Notes: generated by a model not told the origin, from the sequence alone. Positions 1 through 12,136 are shown, counted from the stretch's first letter. The stretch is DNA of 64,000 nucleotides from Artocarpus heterophyllus (GCA_025403435.1 CM046350.1:31215346-31279345), one strand, 5' to 3'. Numbers and translations: made by a program.

Positions 1-122
1 TGAAGCCTGATGTTGAGAGGATTTGTGGGAGATGCATTACATGTAGACAAGCTAAGTGTAGGCTGCAACCACATGGGTTGTATACTCTACTTCCTATTCC
101 TAGAGAAGCTTGGGTTGACATC
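1..122 (+). pseudogene. Integrase fragment of a decayed Ty3/gypsy element (family E), first part
   Basis: Read from base 3, this encodes the end of the integrase zinc-binding domain (CxxC in [11 protein letters not shown]) and the linker [12 protein letters not shown] that precedes the catalytic core. It closely matches 43145-43270 of the second E element. The frame is broken at 123 by a solo LTR and resumes exactly after that LTR and its duplicated target site, at 929, with FMDFVLGLP. It is the 5'-truncated tail of an element starting left of the window. No product is expected. Confidence 0.85.
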
Positions 123-923
123 TGATACGAACCACGCCTAGAACTGACGTGACCCTAACCAAAATTGGTTTCCAAGATCAAATTCCTAACTGGTTTTGAA
201 TGGAACCGTGACCCGATGCCCAACAAGAAGAACGAACCTTGGTATGTGAGGACGCCACAATCAGCTATGGAGGGACTGATTGATAAGTCTTGGTATGTGA
301 GGACGCCACAATCAGCTATGGATGGACTGATTGATAAGTCTATGAACGCCAAGGAAATTTCTGATAAGTTCGAATAGTTCGTTTAGGAACTAAAGAGAAT
401 TAAACCTCAAAATTATGTGTTATTACTTCTATTCCATTGAATGAAATTCGTTACAATATATAGGGGTTCCTATGCGAATTTTCAGCTCCTAATTCCCATG
501 GAATTTCGGGCAAATCAATTACCAAATCACCTAATCTAAAGCAAATAAGGTAAGTGTCCTTAATGGCTTAAAAACTTTACAATAATAGAAATAAACAAAC
601 GAAAATAAAGGAAACTAGACATTAAAAAGGTCATAAGCTGATTCTTCTCGCCATGTGTCACCTCAAAACGGGAAAGTAACTGAAATGGAAATTACTCAAT
701 CCCTTCTAGAGCTTGAATCACGCATTTGTTGGCCTGGTTGTCGCATGCAATTCCCTCAATGGGCCTCCATGCAATAGCTTGAGCCCAAGTTGCTTGAATC
801 AGCCCAATAAGCTTTTCTTTAAACTTCTTCGCACGAGCTCTCGTAACCGGACCAATGGGAACTTGAATTGGATCTGAATATGTCTCCCACATGCTCTTGC
901 TTGTGCTAACGATGTCCTCATCA
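123..923 (-). mobile_element. Solo LTR, family A (minus strand), TSD ACATC
   Basis: This is an 801-bp LTR. On the minus strand it begins TGATGAGGACATC and ends GGTTCGTATCA. It is flanked by the perfect 5-bp duplication ACATC (118-122 and 924-928) and interrupts an integrase frame that reads through when the LTR and one TSD copy are removed. It contains the minus-strand CR-motif reading frame (about 692-892) and two tandem 51-bp units (about 239-340). No internal domain is present, so it is the product of LTR-LTR recombination of a former full element. Confidence 0.96.
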
Positions 924-928
924 ACATC

Positions 929-1038
929 TTCATGGACTTTGTGTTGGGGTTACCTAGGACTAAGAGGGGGAGAGATTGTGTGTTTGTGGTAGTTGATAGG
1001 TTTTCAAAAACTCCTTCCGAGGGGCGATGGGCCGTGGC
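929..1038 (+). pseudogene. Integrase core fragment (family E), continuation with internal deletion
   Basis: Continues the frame of 1-122: [20 protein letters not shown] and VVDRFSK, the start of the integrase catalytic core with its first catalytic Asp (MDF). After FSK (about 1010) the sequence jumps to the integrase C-terminal segment (TPSEGRW, matching KLLPRGDGP elsewhere). A large internal deletion has therefore removed the second Asp and the Glu of the DDE triad. Non-functional. Confidence 0.8.
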
Positions 1039-1711
1039 GCCATGTGTAATTTCAGGAAACCTTTATATTTTGGATCGACATGTGGTGATTGTCATCAAGT
1101 TCAAGTCTCGTCATCAATTTATTTTTCTGATGTAATTTTCTTATTTTCTTAGTTGTCAAATTTGGTTTTGTTAGGCATGAAAACAAACCTGGATACTTTC
1201 CCTTTTCTAGAATAGATTAGGCACATTTTAAGGGATAAGATTAGCTACTTTTATTTTATGTTATTACAGTCAGCAATGTCTGATTTTAGGGCTTAATTTC
1301 ACATTTGAAAGCACCAATTGAGGGATTTTCTAAGTCAGCCTTCGCTTAGGGATTCTTTTGGGCTAAAAATCATTCCCATATAATTGTAAACACTTTGTTA
1401 TTTTGAAAAATTAATCAATCAAATCATTATTCATGAATTTTTTGAGGCTTTTCTTGCGTTCTTCTTGTTTTCTTGAGAAGACTCTTGAACTTATCAATAT
1501 TAAACTTAAGGCGTTCAACAAACTGACTTATCATCTAGAATTTTAAGTGTTCTTGCAATTCTAGGTGTGGTGTCTTCCTATCCATGGTTCTTGATTTGTG
1601 TCTTATTAGATTATGGGTCAAGGCTCAACAAACATGTGTCTTAAGGATTAGGGGTTTGAATTCTAGATTTGGTGTCAGGTCTTGTTGCGTTAGTCGGTGG
1701 GGTTCATATCA
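1039..1711 (+). mobile_element. Diverged LTR of family E (approximate left edge)
   Basis: AT-rich, non-coding sequence lying between integrase remnants on the left and gag remnants on the right, and ending GGGGTTCATATCA at 1711, the terminal form of the LTRs in this window. The last ~200 bases match, in reverse, the fragment at 31340-31495. The left edge is not clear because the preceding integrase tail is deleted. No intact tRNA-Met primer site follows; only AGAGCCAAC remains at 1712-1720. Confidence 0.65.
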
Positions 1712-2144
1712 AGAGCCAACCCAAGATAGGAGGTGCACAGTGAAGACCAACCCCACAAAATTCAAGTATAGCACCTTGGAGGACAAGTTGCCCAAAAAAA
1801 AACCCATCCACCTCTGAGGCCAAACCTGAGCCCAAACCAGGCATCGCCACCATAGCCTGTCAAGGTAAATCAGCCCCTACTTCAACTCGTTCTAGTGAGA
1901 TTAAATGTTTCAAATGTCGGGGAGAGGACACATATCTAGCCAATGTCCAAACAAGCGAGTTATGGAGATTCAAGAAAATGGCAAAATCGAATCCAAAGAT
2001 GACTCTATTCTATATGACATGCCACCATTGGAGGATGAACCCATGGGAGATAATGAGTTCGGGGCAGATCATGGTGAGATGCTTGGACTAGTTGCACTTC
2101 AAGCCTTAAGCTTGCAAGCTAAAGAAGAAGAAGAAGAAGTATAG
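1712..2144 (+). pseudogene. gag remnant with CCHC zinc knuckle (family E, E1)
   Basis: Only the C-terminal part of gag is left. A zinc knuckle (KCFKC...GRGHISSQCPNKR, about 1900-1962) is split by a one-base deletion between its second Cys and the GRGH part. An acidic segment follows (DMPPLEDEPMGDNE...), as in the other families. An in-frame TAG at 2142-2144 replaces a Gln codon (GTGCAACGG in related copies) just before the protease. The gag N-terminus and leader are missing. Confidence 0.8.
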
Positions 2145-2790
2145 CGGGAGAACATCTTTTACACTCGTTGCCATGTGAAAGACAAGGCATGTAGTGTTAT
2201 TATCGATGGCGGTAGTTGCACTAATGTTGCAAGCACTTCCATGGTGGAAAAGCTAGGGCTTACAACACTTAAGCACCTTCGACCATACAAGCTGCAGCGG
2301 TTGAATGATAGTGTTAAAGTGAGGGTTACAAAGTTGGTTGTAGTACTATTTCGAATAGGTAAATATGAAGATGAAGTATCGTGTGATGTGGTGCCCATGC
2401 AAACTGGACATCTCCTATTAGGAAGACCATGGCAATTTGACCGAAGTGTACAGCATGACAACTTCACCAACAAGTACTCATTCATGCTCAATCAACGGAC
2501 ATTCCTATGACACCAAAACAAGTCTATGAGGATCAAGTCAGGTTGCACAAATTGAATGAACAAAAAACTGAGAGATCAAAATAACCTAAGAGCGCAAAAG
2601 AAAGAGAACGAAAAGAAGAGTGAGACCACACATAGTGAGAGTGAAGGAGGAGAGAGAAAGGCCGAATCAGGGGAGGAAGATAAGAGAGAGAAGAGTTCGA
2701 CCAAGGAGGTAAAAATAGAAATAAAACAAAGACATTTCTTGCAAAAACAAGTGATGTTAAGCGAGCATTGTTTTGAAAACGGCCAATGAT
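2145..2790 (+). pseudogene. Protease and linker remnant (E1)
   Basis: Aspartic protease domain of a Ty3/gypsy polyprotein: [20 protein letters not shown] carries the DGG active-site motif near 2200, followed by [12 protein letters not shown] near 2410-2450. After the protease comes a Lys/Glu-rich linker (about 2550-2720) typical of all families in this window. The frame shifts near 2508. Pseudogene. Confidence 0.82.
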
Positions 2791-4170
2791 TGTACGCATG
2801 TGCAAAGAAGCCCTTTAAACACTAACCCACTTGACTCTTTGTTGCGTAGTGCTGTTGTTTCTCTCTTGTAGGAGTTCAAGGATGTGTTTCCCAAGGAGTT
2901 ACCACATGGTTTACCACCTATCCAAGGGAGTGAACATCAAATCGATTTTGTGCATGGTGCATCGATTCCAAACCAACCAGCATATAGGAGTAGCCCAGAA
3001 GACATGATGGAACTTCAAAGGCAAGTTGAAGAATTGATGAAAATAGGGTACGTGAGAGAAAGCATTAGTCCTTGCGTGGTTCTGGTGATTCTAGTGCCTA
3101 AGAAGGATGGGACATGGAGGATGTGTGTTGATTGTAGAGCCATCAACAACATAACAGTAAAATATCGACACCCTATCCCTCGCTTATATGATATGTTAAA
3201 TGAGCTGCATGGTTCTTGTGTGTTTTCTAAGATTGATCTTAAGAGTGGGTAGCATCAAATACAAATGAAAGAATGAGAAGAATGGAAGATAGAATTTAAA
3301 ACTAAATATGGATTGTATGAGTGGTTAGTTATGCCGTTTAGATTAAGTGATGCACCTAGCATTTTCATGCGCTTAATAAATCATGTTTTGCATGCTTTCA
3401 TTAGTAAATTTCTTGTTGTTTATTTTAATGATATTCTAATTTCTACCAAGAGTTTGCATGATCATGTCTCACATTTGCATTCGGTTTTGGATGTGCTTAG
3501 AAAGGAGAAGTCATATGCTAACCTCAAAAAGTGTATTTTCTGCACCAATAAGCTTGTTTCCTAGGTTTTGTTATGAGTGCTAAAGGTATCAAGGTTGATG
3601 AAGTGAAGATCAAAGCCATCCAAGATTGGCTAACCCCCTCCGGTGTAGGAGATGTTAGAAGTTTTCATGGACTTAATACTTTTTACAGGAGGTTTGTGAA
3701 AGATTTTAGCACCATCACTGCACCGCTTACCCAACTTATTAAGAAGAACGTTACGTTCAAATGGGTTGAAGAATAAGAGAAGGTGTTTCAGCTTATTAAA
3801 CACAAGCTTACTCATGCACCTTTACTTACTTTACCTAACTTTTCTAAAACATTTGAAATTGAATGTGATGCTTCTGGTGTAGGTATTGGCGCTGTTCTTA
3901 TTTAGGATAGAAGGCCACTAGCGTACTTTAACGAAAGCTAAGTGAGGCTGCACTTAACTACCCAACCTATGACAAAGAGTTATACGCATTGGTTCGAGCT
4001 TTGGAGACATAGCAGCACTACTTATGGCCAAAGAAGTTTGTGATTCGTACAGATCATGAATCCTTGAAACATTTAAAAGCCCAACACAAGATGAACAAGA
4101 GACACACTCGATGGATTGAGTTCATTGAGGCTTTTCCCTATAACATTCGATATAAACAAGGTAAGGAAAA
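2791..4170 (+). pseudogene. Reverse transcriptase and RNase H remnant (E1)
   Basis: RT starts around MFPKELPHGLPPIQG (2884) and keeps KIDLKSG. It is then hit by an in-frame TAG at 3250 in place of the Tyr of GYHQI. The catalytic box reads YFND (3421-3432) instead of YFDD, so one catalytic Asp is lost. A frameshift at about 3562, a TAA near 3774 and further lesions follow. RNase H ([18 protein letters not shown]) runs until the A1 element interrupts it at RYKQGKEN. It continues beyond A1 at 10923. Confidence 0.85.
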
Positions 4171-4972
4171 TGATACGAACCACGCCAAGAACTGACGTGA
4201 CCCTAACCAAAATTGGTTTCCAAGATCAAATTTCTAACCGGTTTTGAGTGGAATCGCGACCCGATGCCCAACAAGAAGCACGAACCTTGGTATGTACGGA
4301 TGCCACAATCAGCTATGGAGGGACTGAATGATAAGTCTTGGTATGTGAGGACGCCACAATCAGCTATGGATCGACTGATTGATAAGTCTATGAACGCCAC
4401 GGAAATTTCTGATAAGTTCGAATAGTTCGTTTAGGAACTAAAGAGAATTAAACCTCAAAATTATGTGTTATTACTTGTATCCCATTGAATGAAATTCGTT
4501 ACAATATATAGGGGTTCCTATGCGAATTTTCAGCTCCTAAATTCCCCATGGAATTTCGACAAATCAATTACCAAATCACCTAATCTAAAGCAAATAAGGT
4601 AAGTGTCCTTAATGGCTTAAAAACTTTACAATAATAGAAATAAACAAACGAAAATAAAGGAAACTAGACATTAAAAAGGTCATAAGCTGATTCTTCTTGC
4701 CATGTGTCGCCTCAAAACGGGAAAGTAACTGAAATGGAAATTACTCAATCCCTTCTAGAGCTTGAATCACGCATTTGTTGGTTTGATTTTCGCATGCAAT
4801 TCCCTCAATGGGCCTCCATGCAATGGCTTGAGCCCAAGTTGCTTGAATCATTCCAATAAGCGTTTCTTTAAACTTCTTCGCACGAGCTCTCGTAACCGGA
4901 CCAATGGGAACTTGAATTGGATCTGAATATGTCTCCCACGTGCTCTTGCTTGTGCTAATGATGTCCTCATCA
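4171..4972 (-). repeat. 3' LTR of A1
   Basis: 802 bp, minus-strand ends TGATGAGG and TCGTATCA. It is preceded (at 4973 onwards, minus strand) by the polypurine tract AAGAGGAGGGGAA, which is itself translated as QEEGN. It contains two 51-bp tandem units at about 4287-4388 and a TATATATT promoter box in reverse near 4503-4510. The last ~75 codons of pol lie inside it. Confidence 0.93.
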
Positions 4973-7900
4973 TTCCCCTCCTCTTGAGAAGGATTTGTCC
5001 TCAAATCGTTACCTGCATCAAAAGGACTTAGGTCAGAAACATTAAAGGAGGCACTTACACCATACTCACCTGGCAAGTCTAGCTTGTATGCATTATCGTT
5101 GATCCTTTCGAGAATTTGAAAAGGACCATCCCCTCTAGGCAATAGCTTGGATTTCCTTTGTTATGGAAACCGTTCCTTGCGTAAGTGCAACCACACCCAA
5201 TCACCGGGCTCGAAGACGAGCTTGTGACTCCCTTTGTTGGCTTATTCAGCATATTGTTTAGTCCTTCGCTCGATGTTGAGTCTTGCCTTCTCGTGTATCT
5301 GCTTAACAAGATCAGCTTTTCTTTTTCCATCTAAATTCACATGCTCAGACAAAGGTAATGGCATTAAGTCCAAAGGAGTTAAAGGATTAAAACCATAAAC
5401 AATTTCAAACGGTGAAAATTGAGTAGCAGAATGAACAGATCGATTATAAGCAAACTCAACATGTGGTAAACACTCCTCCCATGTTTTGATGTTCTTTTTA
5501 ATGACAGCCCTCAACAAAGTAGAAAAGGTTCTATTCACAACTTCTGTTTGACCATCGGTTTGAGGGTGACAAGTAGTTGAAAACAATAGTTTAGTCCCTA
5601 ACTTAGCCCACAAAGTCTTCCAAAAGTAGCTTAAGAACTTGGTGTCCCTATCAGAAACAATTGTCCTAGGCATACCATGAAGTCTCACAATTTCCCTAAA
5701 GAACAAATCAGCAACATTGGAAGCATCATCCGTCTTGTGGCATGGAATAAAATGGGCCATCTTTGAAAACCTATCCACGACCACAAATATCGAGTCTCTT
5801 CCCCGTTTAGACCTAGGAAAACCTAACACAAAATCCATCGAAACATCAATCCAGGGTTCACTAGGTATTGGTAAAGGGGTGTATAAACCATGGGGCTGCA
5901 CTCTTGATTTAGCCTGCCTACAAGTTACACATCTACCACAAAGCCTCTCAACATCTCGTTTCATATGTGGCCAATAGAAGTGTTCCTGCAACACAGCTAA
6001 TGTCTTCATTACTCCAAAATGTCCCACCAATCCTCCCCCATGGGATTCCCTCACTAGCAAATCTCTTAATGAACAATTAGGCACACATAACTTATTCTCC
6101 CGAAACAAGTATCCCTCATGCCAAAAGTACTTACCACTAGCAATTCTCTCACAAGCTTGATACTCAGTACTAAAGTCATGGTCATCAGCATATAACTCTT
6201 TAATGTGTTCAAAACCCAGTAGTTTAGCATTAAGAGTTGAGATTAAGACATACCTGCGAGAAAGTGCATCGGCAACGACGTTTTCCTTACCTTGCTTGTA
6301 GCGAATGACATACGGAAACGTCTCTATGAATTCTACCCAACGAGCATGCCTCTTGTTCAGCTTGTGCTGGCCCTTCAAGTGTTTCAGGGACTCATGATCG
6401 GTGTGAATCACGAACTCCTTAGGCCATAGGTAGTGTTGCCATGTCTCTAATGCCCGAACCAATGCATACATCTCTTTATCATAAGTTGGGTAATTAAGAG
6501 TTGCCCCATTCAGCTTCTCACTGAAATATGCTATTGGTCTCCCTTCCTGCATTAAAACAGCACCAATTCCAACACCTGAAGCATCACATTCAATCTCAAA
6601 AGTTTTAGAAAAATTAGGTAAAGATAACAATGGAGCATTTGTCAACTTCTCCTTGAGTAGCTGAAATGCCTTTTCTTGCTCTTCTCCCCATCTAAACCCA
6701 ACGTTCTTCTTGATCACACTGAAATCTTTCACAAACCGCCGGTAGAAACTAGCAAGTCCATGAAAACTTCGTACGTTTCCCACACTAGTTGGACTCGGCC
6801 ACTCCTAGATGGCTCGCACCTTTTCTTCATCAACCTGTATACCTTGAGCACTAACAACAAAACCAAGAAACACAAGCTTATCTGTGCAAAAGGTACATTT
6901 CTTGAGGTTACCATACAACTTTTCCTTCCGCAAAACATCTAAAACAAGTTTCAAATGTTCAATATGTTCATCCAAATTACTGCTATAGATAAGGATATCA
7001 TCAAAATAAACAACGACAAATTTTCCAATAAAAGCTCTTAAAACATGGTTCATTAAACGCATAAATGTGCTAGGCGCATTGGTTAAACCGAAAGGCATTA
7101 CCAACCACTCATACAAGCCTTGTTTTGTTTTGAAAGCCGTCTTCCACTCGTCTCCCTCTTTCATGCGAATTTGATGATATCCACTCTTCAGATCAATTTT
7201 AGAAAACACACAAGCACCATGCAATTCATCTAACATGTCATCCAAGCGAGGCAATGGGATGTCGATACTTTACCGTGATGTTGTTGATGGCTCGACAGTC
7301 AACGCACATCCTCCAAGTCCCATCTTTCTTAGGCACAAGTAAAACTGGTACGGCGCACGGGCTCATGCTTTCTCTCACGTGTCCCTTCTCCATCAACTCA
7401 TTTACCTGCCGTTGGAGTTCCTTTGTCTCCTCGGGATTACTCCTATAGGCTGGTCGGTTTGGGATTGTAGCTCCAGGTATGAAGTCGATTTGATGTTCAA
7501 TCCCGCGGATTGGAGGTAAACCTTGCGGTGTTTCCTCGGGAAAGATATCCTCATAATCCTGCAAAAGAGAAACAACAGAACTATGCAAGGTGGAATCAAG
7601 ATCGTTAGTGTTTAATAACGCCTCCTTGTACATGAGTAAAATCATCGGCTGATTAGAAAACAAAGCTCTTCTCACATCACTCTTTCTTGCATAAAAGTTT
7701 GTTTTTCTCTCTACTTTTCTCTCATTGGCTGATTGTGAATTCTTTTCAGCCCTCTCAATTTTCTCTCCCTTGCTCTCTTTGCTCTCCTTTTTCTCAGCCA
7801 TCTCTTCTTTTTTTCTCTCATTGGCCGAACTCTCTCTCTGTACTCCCACTCTTGATTTTTCTTCGCTCTTCATTTTTTTTATCACTTTCTCTCTGTAAGC

Positions 7901-8260
7901 TCACTTGGTCTTCATAGACCTGTTTTGGTGTTAATGGAACAAGAGTGATCGTCTTTTGATTGTGAACAAATGAGTACTTGTTGGTGAAACCATCATGCTT
8001 AACACGCCGATCAAATTGCCATGGTCTGCCTAATAACAAGTGCCCAGCTTGCATCGGAACCACATCGCACAAAACTTCATCTTCATATCTTCCAATGCGA
8101 AAAGGAACGAACACCTATTTATGCACCTTTACCTCACTAGTATCATTTAACCATTGCAATTTATATGGTCGAGGATGCTTACTTGTTGGCAGGCCTAACT
8201 TCTCTACCATGGTTGTGCTAGCAACATTTGTACAACTCCCACCATCAATAATCACACTAC
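4741..8260 (-). pseudogene. pol of A1: protease, RT, RNase H, integrase, CR-like tail (broken)
   Basis: Domains in order on the minus strand: protease ([13 protein letters not shown], about 8240), Lys/Glu-rich linker, RT with intact YFDD (6997-7008), RNase H (ECDASG, HTDHES, ADALSRR), HHCC and D-D-35-E integrase, then the tail [13 protein letters not shown] ending at 4741 inside the 3' LTR. Lesions seen: TAG near 8115 (CAG in relatives), a frameshift near 7860, a one-base insertion near 7253, TAG near 6805 (from CAG), a 24-bp in-frame deletion near 6719 flanked by AGT microhomology, TAA near 5242 (from CAA) and a shift near 5160. The enzyme motifs are intact but no full polyprotein can be made. 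Confidence 0.9.
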
Positions 8261-9557
8261 ATACCTTGTTTTGAACGTGGCACCTAGTGTGGAAGATGTT
8301 TTCCCGTTGCACCTCTTCATCTTCTTCTTTGGCTTGCACACTTAAAGCTCTCATTGTGACCAACAATTCTCCTTGGACAGCGCACTCCTCATCATCGGCA
8401 TCCTCTAATGAAGGCATAGAATCATTGTCCGAATCCTCCTCGGTTTCAATGTCTCCATTGTCCCGCATCACCTTAACTCGTTTGTTCGGACATTGGCTTG
8501 CTATATGACCCCTGCCTTGACATTTAAAACATTTAATATCATGAGTCTGAGTAGTGGAAGAATCGGATTTACCTTGATTCCCATGGCTGGCCACCTCTTG
8601 TTTTTGCTCGATCTTTGGCTTGGGGTTGGATTGCTTCTCATCCTTCTTCCATTGGTTGATTTTCCAAGCCGATGTACTCGGGTTTTGGCTAGGACGTGTG
8701 CTATTGGCCCTCCTCATAAGTTGATTCTCAATTTTAATAGCCATATGCACCATGTCCTCCAACTCCACATAATGTTGTAACTCAACGGCATTGTGAATTT
8801 CTCGGTTCAAACCCGCCAAAAACCTTGCCATTGTAGCCTCCCGATCCTCCTCTATATTAGCCCGAATCATCATAACCTCCATCTCCTTATAGTACTCCTC
8901 TACACTCCGGTTGCCCTGCTTAAGGTTTTGTAGCTTGTTGTACAACTCCCGGTAGTAGTAAGTTGGTACAAATCGCTTCCTCATCACAGTCTTCATCTCT
9001 TCCCATGACTCAATAGGTCGCTCTCTATTTCATCTCCTGTTTATAACAAGTTGATCCCACCAAGTAATAGCATAATCAGAAAATTCAATTACAGCCAGTT
9101 TTACCTTCTTCGCCTCAGAATAGTAGTGGCAGTCAAAGATGAACTCCATTTTCTTCTCCCATTCTAGGTACGCTTCTGGATTGGATTTGCCTTGAAATGA
9201 TGGTATCTTCATTTTTATGCCTCTCAAACTATCATCTTCCCGGTTCCTAACTCCTCTATCCCGTCCAAATCTTCGGTGACTACCCGCTGAATCTTCTCCT
9301 TCGTCAAACTCTTCCCCATCAATCCTATAGTAGTCATCAACCTCTCCTCTAACCGGAACCCTTTCTCGCCTACGCGCATGAGGAACATGTTGTGGCTGTT
9401 CCACACGTGCATTCTCTATCCGGTCTATCCTCTCATGAAGCTGTCCTATCTCTCCCCTCAACAATCGCCTCATCTCCCCCATCATCGCTTCCATAAGAAG
9501 TTTTGGGTCTGCTGCACCCGAGGTACCCTCAATAGTGTTCTTGCTATTGTTTGACAT
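8261..9557 (-). pseudogene. gag of A1 (one or more stops)
   Basis: Starts at ATG 9557 (MSNNSKNTIEGTSGAADPKL). Gag carries a Ty3-type capsid region (KMKIPSFQGKSNPEAYLEWE, WWDQLVINRR, then the RSVEEYYKEME box) and an intact CCHC knuckle CFKCQGRGHIASQC (about 8484-8525), followed by an acidic segment. It would form the virus-like particle and bind RNA. An in-frame TGA near 9027-9029 replaces a CGA Arg codon. Frame and order continue into protease as in a single gag-pol ORF. Confidence 0.88.
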
Positions 9558-10102
9558 TTTCCAAGGACCTCACCACACTCCCTTACGTGTTTCACTTGTG
9601 AAATGGTTCACTCAATTTCACTCGTGTTTACACTCAATACTTTCGGCTTTTGTCCACTCAAATGCTCTCGCCTCTATGCCTTTTTCCACTCTTTAATTCT
9701 CACTCATTTCCTATAAAACTAGTCAAATCAATATCAAAAATTTCCTTGACAATTACAAATAGATTACCAAAGAGACAAGACTATAACAGAAACAAAAGGT
9801 TTAGGCTTTCAGAATCACACCCAAAAGGAACAAAATTTGAACAATTTTTTTTGGTCTATGCAAGGAATTCAATTTCGGATTCCTTAAACGTTGAATAACA
9901 AAAATCTGAAATAAAAATTTAAGGAAGGTTTCCAGACTTTTCTTTTTTTTTTTTTTTCGAATCCTCTTGTTTTTCTTCTTTTCTTTTCGGATCTTTTTTT
10001 TTTTTTTTTTAAACCGACTTTGATAATGGAAATCAAAACTCACGAACAACTGAATCAAACATAAACTAAGAGAACAGATAAACAAAACCTGATTAGAACC
10101 TC
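9558..10102 (-). other. Untranslated leader of A1
   Basis: About 545 bases between the primer site and the gag ATG. No reading frame is conserved between copies. It contains T-rich runs at 9943-9957 and 9991-10010 (poly-A/AG on the coding strand). The homologous leaders in A2 and A3 vary in these tracts. Confidence 0.75.
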
Positions 10103-10114
10103 GCTCTGATACCA
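10103..10114 (-). promoter_or_regulatory. Primer-binding site of A1 (initiator tRNA-Met)
   Basis: Minus strand TGGTATCAGAGC, two bases (TT) inside the 5' LTR end. It is complementary to the 3' end of plant initiator tRNA-Met, the usual primer for minus-strand DNA synthesis in these elements. Confidence 0.9.
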
Positions 10115-10116
10115 AA

Positions 10117-10917
10117 TGATACGAACCACGCCAAGAACTGACGCGACTCTAACCGAAATTGGTTTCCAAGATCAAATTTCTAACCGGTTTTGAGTGGAAC
10201 CGCGACCCGATGCCCAACAAGAAGCACGAACCTTGGTATGTGCGGACACCACAATCAGCTATGGAGGGACTGAATGATAAGTCTTGGTATGTGAGGACGC
10301 CACAATCAGCTATGGATGGACTGATTGATAAGTCTATGAACGCCACGGAAATTTCAGATAAGTTCGAATAGTTCGTTTAGGAACTAAAGAGAATTAAACC
10401 TCAAAATTATGTGTTATTACTTGTATCCCATTGAATGAAATTCGTTACAATATATAGGGGTTCCTATGCGAATTTTCAGCTCCTAATTCCCCATGGAATT
10501 TCGGCAAATCAATTACCAAATCACCTAATCTAAAGCAAATAAGGTAAGTGTCCTTAATGGCTTAAAAACTTTACAATAATAGAAATAAAGAAACGAAAAT
10601 AAAGGAAACTAGACATTAAAAAGGTCATAAGCTGATTCTTCTCGCCATGTGTCGCCTCAAAACGGGAAAGTAACTGAAATGGAAATTACTCAATCCATTC
10701 TAGAGCTTGAATCACGCATTTGTTGGTTTGATTTTAGCATGCAATTCCCTCAATGGGCCTCCATGCAATGGCTTGAGCCCAAGTTGCTTGAATCAGCCCA
10801 ATAAGCGTTTCTTTAAACTTCTTCGCACGAGCTCTCGTAACCGGACCAATGGGAACTTGAATTGGATCTGAATATGTCTCCCACGTGCTCTTGCTTGTGC
10901 TAATGATGTCCTCATCA
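10117..10917 (-). repeat. 5' LTR of A1
   Basis: 801 bp, same ends as the 3' LTR. It supplies the promoter; TATATATT lies in reverse near 10447-10455. The CR-motif frame is present here too but is not part of the translated gag-pol. Confidence 0.93.
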
Positions 10918-10922
10918 GAAAA

Positions 10923-12136
10923 TGTGGCTCCTTAGTTTTGAGGACATTAAGGAACTTTATCATGATGACCATGACTTTGGAGAAATTTATAGTGCTTGTG
11001 AAAAATCTGCAGAGGGTAAGTTCTATAAGCATGAGGGCTACTTGTTTAGAGAAATAAGTTGTGTGTGCCTAATTGTTCAATGAGCGACTTGTTAGTTTGG
11101 GAATGCCATGGATGAGGGCTAATGGGAGCACTTTTATTGGCCACACTTGAAACGGGATGTTGAGAGAATTGGTGGTTGATGTGTCACTTGTAGGTAGGCT
11201 AAATCGAGGGTTCAGCCAAATGGTCTTTACATACACCTACTTATTCCTAGTTCACCTTGGATTGAAATTTCAATGGACGTTGTCTTGGGTTTTCCTAGGA
11301 GTAGGCATGGGAGGGATTCAATCTTTGTGGTTGTAGATTGATTTTCTAAGATGGCTCATTTTGTTCCTTGTCATAAGACTGATGATGCTTCTCATGTTGA
11401 AGATTTATTCTTTAGGGAGATTGTGTGGTTACATGGTATGTCTACGACAATCATTTTAGATCGGCATGCTAAGTTTTTGAGTTACTTCTAGAAGACATTA
11501 TGGGGACAATTAGGAACAAAACTTTTGTTTTCTACTTCTTGTCATCCTCAAACCGATGGGCAAACAGAAGTGGTTAATAGGACTTTATCCACTTTGTTGA
11601 GGGCTGTCATTAGTAAGAATGTTAAGACTTGGGAGGATTGTTTACCACATGTTGAGTTTACTTATAATAGTACCACTCATTTTGCTACTAAGTTCTCTCT
11701 GTTTGAAATTGTTTATGGCTTTAATCCTTTAACTCCTTTGGATTTATCACCTTTTCCTGTTTCCTAGCATATGAACTTACATGGTAAGAAGAAGGTAGCA
11801 TATGTGAATTAACTCCATGAGAGGGCATGGCTCAACATAGAGAGGAGAACTGAACAAGACATCAAGCATGCTGACAAGGGATGTCGCCAGCTGGTTTTGA
11901 GCCCTGTGATTAGGTGTGGTTACACATGAGGAAAAAAAGATTTCCGGCACAAAGACGATCTAAGTTGCTGCCCTGAGGAGATGGTCTATTTCAAGTGCTA
12001 GAACAGATCAATGACAATGCCTACAGACTTGACTTGCCAGGTGAGTACAATGTTAGTGCTACTTTTAATGTTTCTAACTTGAGTCCTTTTGCTGTAGATG
12101 ATAATTTGAGGACAAATCCTTCTTAAGAGGGCGGAA
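10923..12136 (+). pseudogene. RNase H end and integrase of E1 (continuation after A1)
   Basis: Resumes the E1 frame interrupted at 4170; the ADALSRR segment has been deleted. Decayed HHCC domain (11000-11210) and catalytic core follow. The third catalytic Glu lies in [13 protein letters not shown] at 11555-11593 within the longest open stretch (11525-11767). The integrase C-terminus ([20 protein letters not shown]) runs up to NPS-TAA-EG near 12125, where a stop lies just before the polypurine tract AAGAGGGCGGAA. Many stops; no product. Confidence 0.85.

Larger units (their letters stand above)
4171..10917 (-). mobile_element. Full-length Ty3/gypsy element A1 (CRM-like), TSD GAAAA
   Basis: A complete 6,747-bp element on the minus strand. 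It comprises 3' LTR 4171-4972, pol and gag 4741-9557, leader, PBS 10103-10114 and 5' LTR 10117-10917. Perfect 5-bp duplications GAAAA flank it (4166-4170 and 10918-10922). It sits in the RNase H region of E1. LTR lengths are 802 and 801 bp with, by eye, 15-17 differences (about 2%). The single gag-pol frame carries several stops and shifts, so it is non-autonomous now. Confidence 0.95.

Noticed and set aside
155..352. Minus-strand frame MAFIDLSISPSIADCG, seen in every A LTR
   Set aside because: Lies in the LTR across the 51-bp tandem units. The repeat period is a multiple of three, so the frame stays open by chance; no gene context.
7687..7917. Apparent Ser/Leu/Phe-rich membrane-like proteins opposite the pol linkers (also 26397-26669, 35080-35361, 45676-45927)
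   Set aside because: These are antisense readings of the Lys/Glu-rich linker between protease and RT; codon content is a mirror of the real frame.
8287..8508. Ser-rich frames opposite gag (also 17-kDa-like frames at 27017, 35709, 45097, 48521)
   Set aside because: Antisense of the acidic gag segment, present wherever gag is.
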